A program made the translations under genes and the position numbers. From Roseovarius arcticus (lineage in GTDB: Bacteria; Pseudomonadota; Alphaproteobacteria; Rhodobacterales; Rhodobacteraceae): a stretch of 64,000 bases of DNA. The stretch is from contig NZ_SZZN01000001.1 in assembly GCF_006125015.1 (NCBI RefSeq), forward strand, positions 3,100,001 to 3,164,000, written 5' to 3'. Shown piece by piece: positions 61,460 to 64,000 of this stretch. Numbering within the stretch: position 1 is the stretch's first letter; each line of letters opens with the position of its first letter. Under the pieces are notes generated by a model, which did not search any database, was not told the DNA's origin, and saw only the letters and a program-made list of their open reading frames with translations.

Positions 61460-62878
61460 CTATGGCAGCCAGCGCTGCACAAAGCGCACCGCGCGCTTGA
61501 CGCAGATACTATCAAATAGGCGCGGGCTAAAATAGGCTCCAGCGGCACGTTTGTTGACTTCTCCGATGGTGGGATAGGGGGCGACCATGGCGGCAATCTG
61601 GCTCATCTTCATGTCGTTTGCCAGCGCCAAAGCCCACAGCCCGATCAGCTCGCCCGCCTGTTCACCGGCAATGGACGCGCCTAACGGGCGGCCACGAACG
61701 ACCATGACCTTGATCAGGCCGCGCGTCTTGCGTTCGGCGATGGCGCGGTCGTTATGCTCATATTCAAAACGCACGACCTCCAGCTTATCACCATGCTCCT
61801 CGCGGGCCTGCGCCTCGGTCAGGCCGACCTGCGCCAGCTCGGGCGCGGTGTAGGTGGCCCACGGAATGTGGCTGGTTTTCGCTTTGGCGGGCAGGCCCAG
61901 CACGGCCGAGCGGATGATGATGCCTGCATGATAGCTTGCAACATGGGTAAATTGCAGCCCACCTGCGACGTCGCCAATGGCATAGACGCGCGAGTTGGTG
62001 GTTTTTAGCCGGTCGTCAACCTTGATACCGCGTTTGGTAGTCTCGATGCCCGCTTTATCGAGGTTCAGCTTGTCGACATTGCTCTTGCGGCCCACCGCCA
62101 TCAGCAAGTGAGAGCCCTTGAAAACGCGCCCATCCTTAGCCTCGACCTCAATGTTGCCCGCCTTGCCGCGTATCTCGGCAGCCAGCGCATCTTCGGCTAT
62201 TTCAATGCCTTCCTCGCGCAGCGTATCCAGCACGATCGCGGCGGTTTCGGGATCGTCATTGGCGAGCGCCTTGGCGCCCTCGATCACCGTCACTTTGCAG
62301 CCAAGCCGCCGATGCGCCTGCGCCATTTCCATGCCGATAGGGCCGCCCCCTACGATTAGCAGATGCTCGGGTTGAGTACGCAAATCGAACAGCGTCTCAT
62401 TTGTCAAATACGGCACGCTATCCAGACCCGGAATGGGCGGCACAAGCGGGGACGAGCCGGTGGCGATCACGATGCGGCGGGCCTTGATGACTGTATCGCC
62501 GGCCTGCACCTCGGTATCCGAGATAAACTCTCCGTATTCTTGAATCACTTGCACGCCCAGTCCTTCGAACCGCTCGACGCTGTCGACGGGCGCGATGGTG
62601 GCGATGACATCCGCAACATGATCCTTGGCGGCAGCATAGTCGACGCCTGGCACCACATTGGCCACGCCGTAGCGCGCCGCATGGGACTGCGCATAAGCCG
62701 CCTTGCCCGACGCGATCAGCGCCTTGGACGGCACGCAGCCGTAGTTCAAACAATCGCCGCCCATTTTGTGCCCTTCCAGCAGGACGACACGCGCGCCCAT
62801 CTGGACCGCGCCCGCCGCAACCGACAGACCGCCCGAGCCTGCACCGATCACCAAAATATCTGTCTCAATCCGTTTCAT
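61460..62878 (-). CDS. Pyridine nucleotide-disulfide oxidoreductase (mercuric reductase/lipoamide dehydrogenase-like)
   Basis: The 472-residue flavoenzyme has FAD motif IGAGSGG at 11-17, the redox disulfide GGDCLNYGCVPSK (about 41-53), NAD motif VGGGPIGMEMA, and YAIGDVAGGLQFTHVA. The C-terminal dimer domain ends with VAPYPTIGEVNKRAAG. No heavy-metal HMA domain or C-terminal Cys pair is seen, so it is not a real MerA. Pairing with a TVP38/DedA membrane protein three bases upstream is common and suggests a membrane-linked redox function of unknown substrate. Confidence 0.92.
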   Translation of the reverse strand: MKRIETDILVIGAGSGGLSVAAGAVQMGARVVLLEGHKMGGDCLNYGCVPSKALIASGKAAYAQSHAARYGVANVVPGVDYAAAKDHVADVIATIAPVDSVERFEGLGVQVIQEYGEFISDTEVQAGDTVIKARRIVIATGSSPLVPPIPGLDSVPYLTNETLFDLRTQPEHLLIVGGGPIGMEMAQAHRRLGCKVTVIEGAKALANDDPETAAIVLDTLREEGIEIAEDALAAEIRGKAGNIEVEAKDGRVFKGSHLLMAVGRKSNVDKLNLDKAGIETTKRGIKVDDRLKTTNSRVYAIGDVAGGLQFTHVASYHAGIIIRSAVLGLPAKAKTSHIPWATYTAPELAQVGLTEAQAREEHGDKLEVVRFEYEHNDRAIAERKTRGLIKVMVVRGRPLGASIAGEQAGELIGLWALALANDMKMSQIAAMVAPYPTIGEVNKRAAGAYFSPRLFDSICVKRAVRFVQRWLP

Positions 62879-62881
62879 GCC

Positions 62882-63628
62882 TCAAATACCTTTCTTGCCG
62901 CGTACGGCCTTTATAATGATCGGCAGCGCGGCGAGCGCACTGAGGCCCAGAAGAGGCGCGATAATCTGCGGCTCCCACAGCAGGCTAAGGTCGGGGCTGT
63001 CGCCGCGATCGAATACCTCGCCAAGGCCGACACCGATCCATGTAAAGACCAGCGCTCCGGGGATAATGCCAATCACGGTCGTCAGCACAAAATTGCGGAA
63101 TTTGACGCCCACCAAGGCGGGCAGCAGATTGGCGACAAAAAACGGTACCGCCGGAACAAGGCGCATCAGAAACAGCACGCTAATCTCGTTCTCGTTCAGC
63201 CCGTCCTTGATTTTCTTTAGCGTGCCGTCGCTCGCGTCCAGCCGCGCGGCCAGCGTTTTGCCCAGCCCCATGCGGGCGGCCTGAAAAATGGCGATAGCGC
63301 CCAGCGAAGCGGCCGTCACATTGAATGTGGTTCCCCATATGATGCCAAAAAGAAACCCGCCAGTGACCGACGCGACTGCTGCACCGGGCAGCGAAAATGC
63401 CACGATGACAAAATAGATCGCCACGAACCCTGCGACCATCAGCGCGAAATGCGCGTCGCGAAAGGCCAGCAGCGCCTCGCGGTTCTCGCGCAGCGTGTCA
63501 AAGCTGAGGTAGTCGCGCAAGGTGAAGGCGCCAATGGCCGCCACCAGCACAATCAGCGCTAAAGGCGCATGGCGCAGCACCGGGTGCTTGCGCTCCGTCT
63601 GCTGGTCGTTCTGATCGGCCTTTTGCAT
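62882..63628 (-). CDS. TVP38/TMEM64-family membrane protein
   Basis: A 248-residue inner-membrane protein of the VTT/DedA superfamily. It has six or so helices, with FSLPGAAVASVTGGFLFG and VLFLMRLVPAVPFFVANLLPAL as the family hallmarks; the second contains the conserved F..R..P motif. The ATG at 63628 has AGGAAGG upstream; the open frame further upstream is not coding-like. Proteins of this type scramble or flip lipids. It is the first gene of an operon with the flavin reductase and a histidine kinase. Confidence 0.9.
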   Translation of the reverse strand: MQKADQNDQQTERKHPVLRHAPLALIVLVAAIGAFTLRDYLSFDTLRENREALLAFRDAHFALMVAGFVAIYFVIVAFSLPGAAVASVTGGFLFGIIWGTTFNVTAASLGAIAIFQAARMGLGKTLAARLDASDGTLKKIKDGLNENEISVLFLMRLVPAVPFFVANLLPALVGVKFRNFVLTTVIGIIPGALVFTWIGVGLGEVFDRGDSPDLSLLWEPQIIAPLLGLSALAALPIIIKAVRGKKGI

Positions 63629-63807
63629 GTGTGGTACCTTCCTCGGGGTTGCGGCAATTGACCATAGATGACCGCAAGAGCCCCCCCTGAATAGCCGTAT
63701 CACGCCGCGTTGATCGCGCGTGAGGCATACGGGGCGTCTGAGGCACCTCAGACCCGTTCTTGTAACATCCCAGCGGGCATTTGTTGCAATAAGGGGCCCG
63801 GCGGGGT

Positions 63808-63836
63808 TTGACTTGGGCAAAACCGCCTACTATAGA
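63808..63836 (+). promoter_or_regulatory. Sigma-70 promoter of rpmH
   Basis: TTGACT (63808-63813) and TATAGA (63831-63836) are exactly 17 bp apart. Transcription would start near 63843, leaving a leader of about 70 nt before rpmH. Confidence 0.8.
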
Positions 63837-63913
63837 CCGAGCTTCGGAGATACCCGGATGGCTGCGCGATTCCCCGTAAACGCGCCCGTTCGCACAAATT
63901 TGGAGACGGAGCG

Positions 63914-64000
63914 ATGAAACGCACCTTTCAACCCTCGAATCTGGTTCGCAAACGGCGCCATGGTTTTCGCGCGCGTATGGCTACAAAAGCCGGCCGCAAG
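63914..64000 (+). CDS. rpmH: 50S ribosomal protein L34 (partial, runs off the window)
   Basis: The first 29 codons begin [20 protein letters not shown], which is L34 without doubt; the usual length is 44 residues, so about 15 codons are missing at the right edge. GGAG lies in the leader (TGGAGACGGAGCG). In most bacteria rpmH is followed by rnpA and the membrane insertase gene, which should lie beyond the window. Confidence 0.97.

Overview
The window reads as chromosomal DNA of a marine-type Rhodobacteraceae bacterium (Roseobacter group, Alphaproteobacteria). The evidence is an FDH-N-type formate dehydrogenase cluster with DUF3305/DUF3306 accessories, a VPLPA-CTERM protein, twin DUF1127 genes followed by CCUCCUCCC-loop RNA hairpins, an ArsR-ArsC/GAPDH/ArsJ arsenic operon, BenE, and rpmH at the right edge. 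No rRNA, CRISPR array or intact mobile element was seen. One decayed IS1595-type transposase start and several low-GC stretches suggest past transfer.

Layout. 0.5-7.6 kb: surface-sugar genes. gmd makes GDP-4-keto-6-deoxymannose, which Fcl (GDP-L-fucose) and an Rmd-like reductase (GDP-D-rhamnose) could share; two glycosyltransferases and an FkbM-type methyltransferase lie nearby. 8.3-20.1 kb: formate respiration. A leftward operon (DUF3305, DUF3306, TorD-type chaperone, Tat-target peptide, catalytic, Fe-S and cytochrome b subunits, 43-residue membrane peptide) diverges from a rightward operon (polyferredoxin, DUF6494, Mrp, degenerate biotin/lipoate-ligase-like protein, DUF6505) across a 199 bp promoter region containing a perfect palindrome. 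20.4-24.8 kb: a DUF2189 membrane protein and the arsenate-detoxification operon.

25.1-32.5 kb: signalling block. Two paralogous response regulators whose output domain is a degenerate GGDEF fold (one membrane-anchored) flank a triple-PAS histidine kinase; a molybdopterin-oxidoreductase-fold periplasmic protein without any cysteine is translationally coupled to a second kinase. 32.5-41.3 kb: sulfotransferase, orphan ParA with an upstream palindrome, and a divergent envelope locus (DedA-PAP2-LssY fusion, periplasmic protein, COG4705 membrane protein versus PepSY protein and an OmpR-type two-component pair). 41.7-45.0 kb: an APC permease operon led by three very small membrane proteins, then two more membrane-associated genes behind a terminator.

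45.5-52.1 kb: DUF411 protein, a lipid-kinase gene frameshifted at a G8 tract, metallophosphoesterase, VPLPA-CTERM protein, rpsU, two Rnk-type genes, and the DUF1127/CcsR-like sRNA locus. 52.2-59.7 kb: LysR regulator, BenE, NicO-type metal exporter with DUF1007 partner, Nudix hydrolase, and an AhpD-like/TetR divergent pair with two clear operators. 59.9-64 kb: tRNA-Arg(ACG), a kinase/flavin-reductase/TVP38 operon, and the start of rpmH with a textbook sigma-70 promoter.
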